A stretch of 64,000 bases of DNA. It comes from Mycobacterium sp. ITM-2016-00316. Lineage in GTDB: Bacteria; Actinomycetota; Actinomycetes; Mycobacteriales; Mycobacteriaceae. The stretch lies in assembly GCF_002968335.2 (NCBI RefSeq), contig NZ_CP134398.1, forward strand, positions 558,001 to 622,000. The letters run 5' to 3'. Positions within the stretch are counted from its first letter, which is position 1. Every line of letters starts with the position of its first letter. A program made the position numbers and the translations under genes. Positions 28,388 to 36,933 of this stretch are shown piece after piece. The notes under the pieces are model-generated. The model did not search any database, had not been told where the DNA came from, and saw only the letters and a program-made list of their open reading frames with translations.

Positions 28388-29593
28388 TCACCACCTCACT
28401 GGGAGTGACCGTAGTCCGTAGATGAAGTGGAAGTCCCGGAACTCGACATCTTCGAAAGGTTCGGCCAAGGCCAACGCGGGAAAGCGCTTGAACAGCGCGG
28501 GAAAGGCGATGCGCATCTCCATCCGGGCCAGCGGCGCACCCAGACAGTGGTGCACTCCGTGGCCGAATGCGAGGTGCCCCGGCGCGCCCCGGCGCACATC
28601 GAACTCATCGGGCCGGTCGATGAACGCGGGGTCACGATTGCCCGCGGGCAACGACGCGAAGACCAGCGAACCCGAGGGGATGGCCACACCGGCCACCTCC
28701 ATATCGGCGGTGGCGAACCGTGGAATGGCATGGTGCACCACCGACAACCAACGCAACAGCTCCTCCATCGCGGGCCCGATGGCATCCGGATCATCGCGCA
28801 CCAGAGCCAGCTGGTCGGGCCTGCGCAACAGCGCAAGAGTGCCCAGCCCCAGCATGTTCGACGTCGTCTCGTGCCCGGCGAGCAGCAGCAACCCGGCGAT
28901 ACCGACCAGCTCGTCATCGCTCAGCGCATCGCCGTGCTCGCGCACGAGCATGCCGAGGATGTCCTCACCGGGAGTCTGCCGGGCCCGCTGCACCAGGCTG
29001 TGCATGTAGCTGCGGCTCTGCTGTTGCAGCTGCATGCGCTCCGCGATCGGCAGCGACAAATCGAGCTGGCGGGCCGAGCGGTGCTGAAAGTCATCCCGGT
29101 CGCCGTAGGGCACACCGAGCAGCTCGCAGATCACCAATGACGGTACAGGCAAGGCGAATTCGGCCACCAGATCGGCGGGTGCACCTCCGGCCGCCATCGC
29201 GTCCAGGTGCTCGTCGACGATCTCGGTGATCCGGGGCTCCAAGCGCTTCATCCGGCGGATGGTGAACTCGGGGGTGAGCAGCCTGCGCAACCGCTGATGC
29301 TCGGGTGGATCCTGGCCGAGCAGATTGCCCGCGCGCGTCCTGGCCAGTTCCTCCGTGGACATCTCCGGCGCCCCGGGCAGGGTGAAGCCCGGTGGACGCG
29401 CATTGGAGAAATGCTCGTGATCGGCGAGTACGGCTTTGACGTCGTCGTGCCGGGTCACCAGGTACACGGTGTTGCCGAGGGCGCTGACGACCGATTGCAC
29501 GCCGGTTCCGTCGCGGATCGCTCCGAGTTCGGGAACCGGGTCGAAGCCGTTGCGCCGCATGTGGACCGGCGGCAGAACCGCTGCTTCTGTCAT
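28388..29593 (-). CDS. Cytochrome P450
   Basis: A 401-residue soluble bacterial P450 monooxygenase. Landmarks are AGHETT in the I helix (oxygen activation), EELLR for the ExxR motif, and the haem-binding FGHGVHHCLG with the thiolate Cys350. Its partner ferredoxin follows, and an alpha/beta hydrolase and an MMPL transporter precede it in the same operon. The substrate is unknown; actinobacterial P450s of this size hydroxylate terpenoids, macrolides, fatty acids or xenobiotics. ATG 29593 is the start of MTEAAVLPP. Confidence 0.95.
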   Translation of the reverse strand: MTEAAVLPPVHMRRNGFDPVPELGAIRDGTGVQSVVSALGNTVYLVTRHDDVKAVLADHEHFSNARPPGFTLPGAPEMSTEELARTRAGNLLGQDPPEHQRLRRLLTPEFTIRRMKRLEPRITEIVDEHLDAMAAGGAPADLVAEFALPVPSLVICELLGVPYGDRDDFQHRSARQLDLSLPIAERMQLQQQSRSYMHSLVQRARQTPGEDILGMLVREHGDALSDDELVGIAGLLLLAGHETTSNMLGLGTLALLRRPDQLALVRDDPDAIGPAMEELLRWLSVVHHAIPRFATADMEVAGVAIPSGSLVFASLPAGNRDPAFIDRPDEFDVRRGAPGHLAFGHGVHHCLGAPLARMEMRIAFPALFKRFPALALAEPFEDVEFRDFHFIYGLRSLPVRW

Positions 29594-29602
29594 GCACACA
29601 CG

Positions 29603-30418
29603 CTACGCGTTGAACACAAAGTCCTTGATCAGCGCGTTGACGAGGCGCGGATTCTCCAGGGCGGCCAGATGCGCGACGCCGTCCAGCACCGCGGTCGCCG
29701 CACCCGGAATGGCGTCGGCCATCTCCAGCGTCTCGGCGACCGGGAAGGTCGCATCCTCGGCGCCCGCCACCACGAGCACCGGGGTGCGCACCGTCGCGAG
29801 CAGCGCGCGTTGATCCGGCCGCCGCGGCACCACGCTGGTCACCGCCCAGGCGCTGGAGTCCAGGTCCACGGCGCGTGCGGCGTCCCGCACGAACGCCACC
29901 ACGTCGGGCCGGTCGCGACATGTCGTCTGCCCGAGGAAGGCCTTGAGTACCTGTCCCGTCAACGGCCCGCGAATACCGCCGAGCAGCTTCGCCGTCCGCA
30001 ACAGCAGCGCGTACTCGACACGCTGCCGCCGCCCGGCCGGTGACGCGGTGCAGTTCATCAGGACCGCCCGCCCGATCCGGTCCGGGTGCCGGGCGGCGAA
30101 CGTGCCGCCGATCATGCCGCCCCAGGAATTCCCGATGACATGCGCCCGCTCAATGCCCAGTCCGTCCAGGACGTCCAGCACGGTCTGCGCGCAATCGTCG
30201 AAAGTGAATGTACCCGAGAGCTTTTCGCTGGCACCGTGTCCGGGGGGATCCACCAGGATCACCCGGTGATCACCCTGGAATGCCGCGGCCTGCCCGGCCC
30301 ACATATCGCCGGTCATCAGCAGGCTCGGCCAGAACAGCATGGCCTCACCAGATCCGGCGGTCTGCACGCGCAGCCGTCCCAGCCGCGTCGCAACGGTCCG
30401 TGACTCCACGGCCACCAC
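29603..30418 (-). CDS. Alpha/beta hydrolase
   Basis: A 271-residue alpha/beta-hydrolase. The oxyanion/nucleophile elbow is GNSWGG (Ser near 97), the acid lies around GAEDATFP (Asp near 223), and the catalytic His in GVAHLAALE near 250. VDPPGHGASEK is the typical strand-3/HG segment. It resembles lactone or ester hydrolases of catabolic operons. It lies between MMPL (1 nt gap) and P450 (9 nt gap) genes, so it probably acts on the same substrate set. GTG start; an adjacent GTG codon is equally possible. Confidence 0.85.
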   Translation of the reverse strand: MVAVESRTVATRLGRLRVQTAGSGEAMLFWPSLLMTGDMWAGQAAAFQGDHRVILVDPPGHGASEKLSGTFTFDDCAQTVLDVLDGLGIERAHVIGNSWGGMIGGTFAARHPDRIGRAVLMNCTASPAGRRQRVEYALLLRTAKLLGGIRGPLTGQVLKAFLGQTTCRDRPDVVAFVRDAARAVDLDSSAWAVTSVVPRRPDQRALLATVRTPVLVVAGAEDATFPVAETLEMADAIPGAATAVLDGVAHLAALENPRLVNALIKDFVFNA

Positions 30419-30419
30419 G

Positions 30420-32396
30420 CTAGCGTTCGGCGTGCAACCCCGGAGCCCAGATGCGCGGACCGATCAGGGTGAACAGCGCCGGGATGATCACCGTGCGCAC
30501 CAGGAAGGTGTCCAGCAGGATGCCGAGGCCGACGATGATGCCGATCTGGGTCAGCACGATCAGCGGAAGCACGCCCAGCACGCAGAACACCGCGGCCAGC
30601 ACGATGCCGGCACTGGTGATGACCGCACCGGTCGCGGACACGGCGCGCACGATGCCCTCCCGGTTGCCGAATTCCGGTGTCTCCTCGCGTGCCCGGGTCA
30701 CCAGGAAGATCGTGTAGTCCACGCCGAGGGCGACCAGGAACAGGAAGGCGAACAGCGGGGTTCCGTTGTCCAGGGCCGGAAAACCGAACAGGTGCACGCT
30801 GGCCCAGCCGCCGATGCCCAGTGCGGCCAGTGCGCTCAGCACCGTCACCGACACCAGGACCAGTGGAGCCAGGGCGGAACGGAGCAACACGAACAGCACT
30901 ACGAGCACCACCGCCAGGATCGCGGGGATGACGACCATCCGGTCACGCTGAGCGGCGGCGGCCGCATCGCGTGCCTTGGCGTCGGACCCGCCGACCAGGG
31001 CGTCGGGGCTGACGGATTGCACCGAACTGCGCAGCGCATCAACGGTGTCGAACGCCTCATCCGACGCCGGTTCAGCCTGCAGGACCACCTGCCATTGACT
31101 CAGGCCGGTGCCCGATTCTCCGGCCGGCCGGGCCGAGACCACCCCGGGTACTCCGGTGATGGCGGATGAGATCGCGGCGGCGTCAGCGGTGGGTGCGATC
31201 ACGACGGCGGGATCGGTCAGCCCGCTCGGAAAGTGTTGAGCCAGCGTGTCATAACCGGTCACCGATTCGGCCTGGACGCGGAACTGTTCGGTCTGGGACA
31301 GCCCGACCGGCGTTGCGAGCAGACCGAAGCACAGCGCGACCAGCGCACCGAGTGCGCCGGTGGCCACCCAGCCCGGGCGTTGCGCCACCCAGGACGCCAC
31401 CCGGTGCCACAGACCGCTGTCGGTCAGGGCCTTGTCGCAGACCTTCGGGATGAACGGCCAGAACAACTTCTTGCCGAAGAGGCCGAGGAACGGGGGCAGT
31501 ACCAGCAGCACGAAGACGGCCGCGACCACCAGGCCCGAGGCGGCCTGCACCCCGAGGCTGCGGTTGCTGGGTGCCGACGCGAACGCCAGGGTGAGCAGCG
31601 CCAGCACGACCGTGGCATTGCTGGCGAGAATCGCGGGGCCGGCCGCGCGGGTGGCGACCCGCAGCGCCTCGCGGTGATCGGCTGAGCGGCCCAACTCCTC
31701 GCGATAGCGCGAGATGAGCAGCAGCGCATAGTTGGTGCCCGCGCCGAACACCAGCACGCTGGTGATACCACCGGTCGACCCGTCCGGGTTCAGGCCCAGG
31801 CCGGAGGCCACCGCGGTGCCGACCACGGAGCCGACCCGGTCGGCGAACGCGATCACCAGCAGTGGCACCAGCCACAGGACCGGGGAGCGGTAGGTGATGA
31901 TCAGCAGCAGGGCCACCACCGCGGCCGTCACCGCGAGCAGGGTGATATTGGCTCCGGCAAAGGAATTCGCGATATCGGCACCGAAGGCCGGGCCGCCGGT
32001 CACCTGCGCCTGCAGGCCTTCCGGTAGCCGTTCGGCGGTCTGGGTGCGCAACTCGGAGACCGCGTCATTGAGGGCGAACCCGGACAGGTCGGTCGACAGC
32101 GGGGAGACCGACACCGCGGCGAGTCCGTCCTGCGACACCTGCGCGCCGGGGCCTGCCGCGGCGATGTCCGCCGGGCGTAGTGGGCCGCCGTCGGTCCGGG
32201 TGAACACGATGATGGCGGGAGCGCTGTCGCCGCCGGGAAATTCGGCCCGTAGGGCGTCGGCGCGGGCCGATTCCGCATCGGCGGGCACCGCCACCGGCGA
32301 CTGTGAGGCGGAGTCCCCACCGCTGAGCAGGCCGAGGCCGGCGCCAGAGGCGACGATCACGAGTAACGCCACGAGCCAGGAGATGCGACTGGACAT
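30420..32396 (-). CDS. MMPL/RND-family transporter
   Basis: A 658-residue membrane transporter with about 12 helices arranged as one N-terminal helix, a periplasmic loop, a five-helix MMPL block (about 150-310), a second loop, and another five-helix block (about 505-650). It is shorter than the canonical mycobacterial MmpL lipid exporters (about 950 residues) and more like the two-domain actinobacterial efflux pumps. It is divergent from a MarR gene and heads an operon with hydrolase, P450 and ferredoxin, suggesting inducible export or detoxification. Confidence 0.88.
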   Translation of the reverse strand: MSSRISWLVALLVIVASGAGLGLLSGGDSASQSPVAVPADAESARADALRAEFPGGDSAPAIIVFTRTDGGPLRPADIAAAGPGAQVSQDGLAAVSVSPLSTDLSGFALNDAVSELRTQTAERLPEGLQAQVTGGPAFGADIANSFAGANITLLAVTAAVVALLLIITYRSPVLWLVPLLVIAFADRVGSVVGTAVASGLGLNPDGSTGGITSVLVFGAGTNYALLLISRYREELGRSADHREALRVATRAAGPAILASNATVVLALLTLAFASAPSNRSLGVQAASGLVVAAVFVLLVLPPFLGLFGKKLFWPFIPKVCDKALTDSGLWHRVASWVAQRPGWVATGALGALVALCFGLLATPVGLSQTEQFRVQAESVTGYDTLAQHFPSGLTDPAVVIAPTADAAAISSAITGVPGVVSARPAGESGTGLSQWQVVLQAEPASDEAFDTVDALRSSVQSVSPDALVGGSDAKARDAAAAAQRDRMVVIPAILAVVLVVLFVLLRSALAPLVLVSVTVLSALAALGIGGWASVHLFGFPALDNGTPLFAFLFLVALGVDYTIFLVTRAREETPEFGNREGIVRAVSATGAVITSAGIVLAAVFCVLGVLPLIVLTQIGIIVGLGILLDTFLVRTVIIPALFTLIGPRIWAPGLHAER

Positions 32397-32415
32397 GCGC
32401 CAAATATTTCAGAAA

Positions 32416-32432
32416 CTTAACGATTAATCAAG
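32416..32432. promoter_or_regulatory. Candidate MarR operator
   Basis: Imperfect palindrome with CTT/AAG ends and a TTAA-CGA-TTAA core (32417-32427), in the 55-bp gap between the divergent MMPL and MarR genes. AT-rich in a GC-rich genome, and placed to control both promoters. Confidence 0.5.
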
Positions 32433-32451
32433 TGAAGGATATGCTCGACGG

Positions 32452-32916
32452 ATGGAGCGGGAAGAACTCAAGGGGTTCATCGCCGGCGATGTGCGCGCCC
32501 TCACAGCGGAATCGGATCAGATCGGGCGCGAGTTCGCGAGCCGCAATGATCTGGCTGCCAATGATTTTCGTGCCCTGCTGTACATCATGGTCGCCGAATC
32601 TTCCGGGTCTCCGCTGACCGCGGGTGACCTGCGCACCTTGATGGGCACCTCGGCCGCGGCGATCACCTATCTGGTGGAGCGGATGATCTCGTCCGGGCAT
32701 CTGCGCCGGGAGGCGCACCCCGATGACCGGCGCAAGGTGATCCTGCGCTACGCCGATCACGGTCTTGCGGTGGCCACCGACTTTTTCACCCCGCTGCAGC
32801 GCATCAATTCCGAGGCGCTGGCCGGTCTGCCCGACGCCGATCTCGATGCCGCGCATCGCGTGTTCACCGCCTTGATCGGGGCCATGCGCGAGTTCCGGGC
32901 GTCTAACGACGGTTGA
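32452..32916 (+). CDS. MarR family transcriptional regulator
   Basis: A 154-residue winged-HTH regulator. The HTH is around 50-85 (LTAGDLRTLMGTSAAAITYLVERM), and the wing carries the MarR Asp-Arg motif as HPDDRRKVIL (near 90). It is divergent from the MMPL-hydrolase-P450-ferredoxin operon, which it probably represses until a ligand is present. Its 3' end overlaps the convergent antiporter gene by 14 nt. Confidence 0.88.
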   Translation: MEREELKGFIAGDVRALTAESDQIGREFASRNDLAANDFRALLYIMVAESSGSPLTAGDLRTLMGTSAAAITYLVERMISSGHLRREAHPDDRRKVILRYADHGLAVATDFFTPLQRINSEALAGLPDADLDAAHRVFTALIGAMREFRASNDG

Positions 32917-34483
32917 GGGTGGCCTCTTCGAGGTCCAGGCCGCGCAGTACCTCGCGCAGCACCTCATCATCGATGTTCCCGGCGTCGCGCTCGGCGATGA
33001 AGGTATCGCGTTCGGCGGCAAGCATTTCCAGTCGCAAGCGACGAAACGCCGAAGCCGGGCTCTCGCCGATCTCGTCCTCGCCGCGGCCCAGCCGTTCCCA
33101 TGCGGAGTTGCGCCGTGCGGTGTTCCACCTACGCAGCACCTCGGCGGCATCGTCGGTGACCGCGGGGGACTGGATGACGGTCCCGTCGGCGCGGTGGTGC
33201 TCGAGCAGTTCGTCGAGCCGGGCCGCCGCGGCCCGGGCCGCCTTGTCCTGCGCCGCGGCCTGGGCCAACGCATCGCGCTGTGCGTCGTCGCTGTGGATGC
33301 CGAATCGCCGGATCACCCACGGCAGCGTCAGCCCGTGCAACAGCAACGTGCCCACCACCACGACGAAGGTCAGGAACACCAGTTGCGGCCGGCCCGGGAA
33401 CTGCGCACCCGACATCGTCGTCAACGGCACACCGAAGGCGGCGGCCAGCGACACCACCCCGCGCATCCCCGCCCATGCCACCACGAAGGCCTCGCCGGCC
33501 GCCGGCCGTGGGTTGCGCAGATAGGTGAATGCGAACACCCAGGCGATCCGCACCACGATGACGGTGGCCAGCACCGCCACCGAGGAGAGCGCGATCGCCG
33601 CCGCGGACAACCCGGACAACTGGCGCACCACTCCGGGCAGTTGCAGTCCGATCAGCAGGAAGGCGAACGACTCCAGGATGAGTTGCAGGGCCTTCCACAC
33701 CGCGTCGTCCTGCAGCCGGGTGGCGTATCCGGCTTTCGTGGAACGCTGACCGAGCATGAGGGCGGCGACGACGACGGCCAGCACACCGGAGGCGTGCGCC
33801 TCCTCGGCCAGCAGGTAGATGACGAACGGTGCCACCAGACCGATGGCACTCTCGACCAACGGGTCGTCGAGCCGGGATCGGATGAAGGTGATGGCCGTCC
33901 CGGTGAGCACGCCCACGACGACGCCACCGGCGGCAGCCAGCACGAAGGTGCCCAGCCCCGACACCCAGCCGGCCGATGCCCCGATGGCCGCGGCCAGCGC
34001 CACCTTGTAGGCGGTCAGCGCGGTCGCGTCGTTGAGCAGGCTCTCCCCGCCCAGCAGTGTCATGATGCGCCGCGGCAGTCCGAGTCGGCGGCCCACCGCC
34101 GTCGCGGATACCGCGTCCGGTGGAGCCACGATCGCGCCCAGCACCAGCGCCGCGGCCAGCGTGAAATCGGGCACCACGTGATAGGCCACGACCCCGACGG
34201 CCAGTGTGGTGATCAGCGGCAGCACGACCGCCAGTGACCCGATGGAGCGCACATGACGACGCATGTTGAGATAACTGCTCTCCAGCCCCGCCGACCACAA
34301 CAGTGGCGGCAGGATGACGAACAGCACCAGCTCGGGGTCGAGCTCGACCGTGTCGAGTCCGGGGATGGCGCTGGCCACCAGCCCGGCGACCACCAGTGCC
34401 AGTGGCGCCGAGACATCGAGTCGGCGGCTCACCGCGGCCAGCAGGACCGCGCCCACCAGAACTGCCAGCAGTGTCGCTGCCAC
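32903..34483 (-). CDS. CPA1 family Na+/H+ antiporter
   Basis: A 526-residue protein with about 12 transmembrane helices (1-400) and a cytosolic C-terminal tail of about 125 residues rich in Ala, Arg and Glu. The ion-binding Asn-Asp pair of CPA1 exchangers is in GESLLNDATAL (near 150). WAGMRGVVSLAAA (near 340) is the conserved CPA1 segment with its essential Arg. It would expel Na+ or K+ in exchange for protons. Together with the NhaA fusion at 14160 it makes two unrelated antiporters in the window. Confidence 0.92.
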   Translation of the reverse strand: MAATLLAVLVGAVLLAAVSRRLDVSAPLALVVAGLVASAIPGLDTVELDPELVLFVILPPLLWSAGLESSYLNMRRHVRSIGSLAVVLPLITTLAVGVVAYHVVPDFTLAAALVLGAIVAPPDAVSATAVGRRLGLPRRIMTLLGGESLLNDATALTAYKVALAAAIGASAGWVSGLGTFVLAAAGGVVVGVLTGTAITFIRSRLDDPLVESAIGLVAPFVIYLLAEEAHASGVLAVVVAALMLGQRSTKAGYATRLQDDAVWKALQLILESFAFLLIGLQLPGVVRQLSGLSAAAIALSSVAVLATVIVVRIAWVFAFTYLRNPRPAAGEAFVVAWAGMRGVVSLAAAFGVPLTTMSGAQFPGRPQLVFLTFVVVVGTLLLHGLTLPWVIRRFGIHSDDAQRDALAQAAAQDKAARAAAARLDELLEHHRADGTVIQSPAVTDDAAEVLRRWNTARRNSAWERLGRGEDEIGESPASAFRRLRLEMLAAERDTFIAERDAGNIDDEVLREVLRGLDLEEATLNRR

Positions 34484-34507
34484 GGCATCAACCTATCCTT
34501 GTTCCAC

Positions 34508-34822
34508 ATGCGCAAGAGTTCCCGACGCCGTTCGGCGGCAGCTGCGGCAGCCCCGGTTTCCTGCGAGCATCTTCACCACGCAGGAGGCATCGTAGATCCG
34601 GAGCCGTTGACCCCGGGACGCTGCCAGGAATGCGCACGCGACGGTGCGGGCGCCTGGGCGCATCTGCGGATGTGCCTGTCCTGCGGGCACGTCGGATGCT
34701 GCGATTCCAGCCCGCATCAGCACGCGACCGAACACTTCCGGCAGACCGGTCACGCGGTGATGCGTTCGGCGGAGCCCGGCGAGTCCTGGCGATGGTGCTA
34801 TGTCGACAGCCGGATCGGCTGA
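34508..34822 (+). CDS. UBP-type zinc-finger protein
   Basis: A 104-residue protein that is almost entirely a zf-UBP/BUZ domain. The zinc ligands are in CEHL, the CQEC pair, LRMCLSCGHVGCC and the His-rich HQHATEHFRQTGH segment. In eukaryotes this domain reads ubiquitin C-termini; in actinobacteria it occurs as small stand-alone proteins of unknown role. ATG 34508 starts the basic MRKSSRRR tail; the longer upstream reading lies over the divergent antiporter gene. It lies 23 nt before the purT-like gene. Confidence 0.85.
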   Translation: MRKSSRRRSAAAAAAPVSCEHLHHAGGIVDPEPLTPGRCQECARDGAGAWAHLRMCLSCGHVGCCDSSPHQHATEHFRQTGHAVMRSAEPGESWRWCYVDSRIG

Positions 34823-34845
34823 GGATCTGGCAGGCTGGGTGAGCG

Positions 34846-36051
34846 ATGACCAGACATGCTGAAGAGAGCGCAAGACCGGTGGTGATGCTGCTCGGGTCCG
34901 GTGAGGTGAGTCGTGAACTGACACTGTCATTCCAGCGTCTCGGCGCGACCGTCGTCGCGATCGATCGCTACGCCGGCGCACCCGCGCACCGGGTCGCGGA
35001 TCGCAGCGCGGTGGTGCCGATGAACGATCCCGAGGCCTTGGGCGCGGCGGTGGAGCGGGAGCGCCCGGATTACGTCGTCGTCGAAGCGGGTGTGGTCGCC
35101 ACCGACGCGCTGATCGCCATCGCAGAGACCGCCGAGGTCTTCCCCACACCGCGCGCCACCCGGCTGAGCCTGGACCGCGAGGGCCTGCGCCGCCTGGCCG
35201 CCGATGAGCTCGGCCTGCCGACGGCGCCGTTCTGGTTCGCCGGCTCGGCCGAGGAACTGTCCGCGGTCGCCGAGCACGCCGGGTTCCCGCTGGCGGTCAC
35301 CCCGGTCGCCGGTACCCCGGGCGAGGGCCGGTCGGTGCTGCTGCGGCCCGAGGATGTCGAGCCGGCCTGGAACCGGGCCATCGCGGTGGGCCACCTCACC
35401 ACCCCCAACAGGGTGATGGCCGAGACGGTCGTCGACGTCGACGACGAGGTCACCCTGTTGACGGTGCGGACCACCGGCCCGACCGGGCCGGCCGTGCACT
35501 TCTGCGAGCCGATCGGGCACCGGGTCGCCGAGGACGGCACGCTGGCGACCTGGCAGCCGCACCGGCTCAGCCCGGCCGCGCTGGATGCCGCCAAGTCGAT
35601 CGCGGCCCGCATCGTGAACTCACTGGGCGGGCGCGGGGTGTTCGCGGTGGAACTGTTGGTGCGCGGCGACGAGGTGTACTTCTCGACGGTCCGGCCGCGG
35701 CCGGTCGACAACGCGTTCCTCACGGTGCGGACCCAGCGGCTCTCCGAGTTCGACCTGCACGCCCGGGCGATCCTGGGTCTGACGGTCGACACCATCATGA
35801 TCTCGCCGGGGGCCGCCGAGATCGGCTATGCCGGTGACCAGACTTCCGTGCCGGCCGAGTCCGGCATCGTCGGGGTGCTCGCCGAGGCGCTGGCGGTGGC
35901 CGAGAGCGATGTGCTGCTGTTCGACCGGCTCGACGAGACCGATGGCAGGCACCGGTTGGGGGCCGCGATCGCCACCGCTCCCGACGTCGTCATCGCCAGG
36001 GACCGCGCGCAGCGCACCGCGGTGTCGCTGCGTAGGCTCTGGCAGTCGTGA
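34846..36051 (+). CDS. purT: PurT-like ATP-grasp protein with altered active-site residues
   Basis: A 401-residue homologue of formate-dependent GAR transformylase (third step of IMP synthesis). The N-terminal GSGEVSRELTLSFQRLG and DRYAGAPA and the WQPHRLSP and LGGRGVFAVEL segments align well with E. coli PurT. By my hand alignment, however, several key positions differ: Lys155 of the ATP site is Thr152 (AVTPVAG), the second Mg2+ ligand Glu279 is Thr281 (FSTVRPRP), and GAR-contact Glu82 is Gly82 (VEAGVVATD). Arg111 and Glu269 are kept. Activity is therefore doubtful. It has the same position as Rv0389, upstream of rhodanese and metZ. Confidence 0.8.
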   Translation: MTRHAEESARPVVMLLGSGEVSRELTLSFQRLGATVVAIDRYAGAPAHRVADRSAVVPMNDPEALGAAVERERPDYVVVEAGVVATDALIAIAETAEVFPTPRATRLSLDREGLRRLAADELGLPTAPFWFAGSAEELSAVAEHAGFPLAVTPVAGTPGEGRSVLLRPEDVEPAWNRAIAVGHLTTPNRVMAETVVDVDDEVTLLTVRTTGPTGPAVHFCEPIGHRVAEDGTLATWQPHRLSPAALDAAKSIAARIVNSLGGRGVFAVELLVRGDEVYFSTVRPRPVDNAFLTVRTQRLSEFDLHARAILGLTVDTIMISPGAAEIGYAGDQTSVPAESGIVGVLAEALAVAESDVLLFDRLDETDGRHRLGAAIATAPDVVIARDRAQRTAVSLRRLWQS

Positions 36052-36485
36052 GCGACGCACCCGAGGAACAGGACCGGCCCACCGCGGCGCCATTCCTGCT
36101 GGCCCTGGTCATCATCGTGGTTGTGATCACCGGGATTTTTGTGGTCAACCGCAGTGACGGTGACGGGGATCCCGAACAGATCGGGCGGGCCGTGGTCGCT
36201 CAGAACGATGCGCTGCAACGGCAGGACTACGCAGCCTTCCTGGCGAGCACCTGCGCCGCACAGCACGGCACCGAGGGCGAGGTGCTCGCCCGGCAACGGG
36301 ATTCAGCTGCGCAGCGCGGGGAGCGCTACGTCGACGGCGCGAGCAATGTGAACGTCGACGGCGACACCGCCACCGCCACCGTCCGGTACCACTTCGGCGA
36401 GAACGAGGAGACCGAGGCCACCGTGGACATGTCCTTCGTGCGCGAGGACGGCAGCTGGAAGGTGTGCTCGGTTGGACCGGCCTAG
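36048..36485 (+). CDS. Single-pass membrane protein, SNTF2-like domain
   Basis: A 145-residue protein with a short cytoplasmic N-terminus, one transmembrane helix (about 15-34) and an extracytoplasmic domain (PEQIGRAVVAQNDALQRQD, then DGSWKVCSVGPA). Two cysteines (in STCAAQ and KVCSVG) may pair. It is the smallest of three similarly built proteins in this window. The GTG start overlaps the purT stop by 4 nt. Function unknown. Confidence 0.75.
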   Translation: MSDAPEEQDRPTAAPFLLALVIIVVVITGIFVVNRSDGDGDPEQIGRAVVAQNDALQRQDYAAFLASTCAAQHGTEGEVLARQRDSAAQRGERYVDGASNVNVDGDTATATVRYHFGENEETEATVDMSFVREDGSWKVCSVGPA

Positions 36486-36501
36486 CCGTTACGGTATTGG
36501 G

Positions 36502-36933
36502 GTGTCCACATCCGAGAGTCCGGGCTACGCCGGAGACATCACGCCTGAGCAGGCATGGGAGCTGCTGTCCGCCAATCCCGAAGCCGTGCTCGTCGATTGT
36601 CGTACCGAAGCCGAATGGCGTTTCGTGGGCGTCCCCGACCTGAGCTCGCTGCGACGCGACGTCGTCTATGTGGAGTGGACCAGGACCGACGGCTCCCACA
36701 ATGACAACTTCGTCGACGACCTCGGCAAGGCCGGTATCGCCCCCGGGCAGCGCGCAGTCGTGTTCCTGTGCCGGTCCGGCAACCGATCCATCGGTTCGGC
36801 GATCACCGCCACCGAGGCCGGCATCGGCCCGTCCTACAACGTGCTCGACGGATTCGAGGGCAACCTCGACGCCAACGGCCACCGCGGCACCACCGGGTGG
36901 AAAGCGGTCGGCCTGCCCTGGACGCAGTCATGA
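36502..36933 (+). CDS. Rhodanese-domain sulfurtransferase (Rv0390-like)
   Basis: A 143-residue single-domain rhodanese. The active-site loop is CRSGNRS with the persulfide Cys near 94, preceded by VLVDCRTEAEWRFVGVPD, the typical CH2A-like segment. GTG 36502 is chosen because it begins the folded domain. Its stop overlaps metZ by 4 nt, so it probably delivers or handles sulfane sulfur alongside the homocysteine-forming sulfhydrylase. The same pair occurs as Rv0390-Rv0391. Confidence 0.9.
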   Translation: MSTSESPGYAGDITPEQAWELLSANPEAVLVDCRTEAEWRFVGVPDLSSLRRDVVYVEWTRTDGSHNDNFVDDLGKAGIAPGQRAVVFLCRSGNRSIGSAITATEAGIGPSYNVLDGFEGNLDANGHRGTTGWKAVGLPWTQS

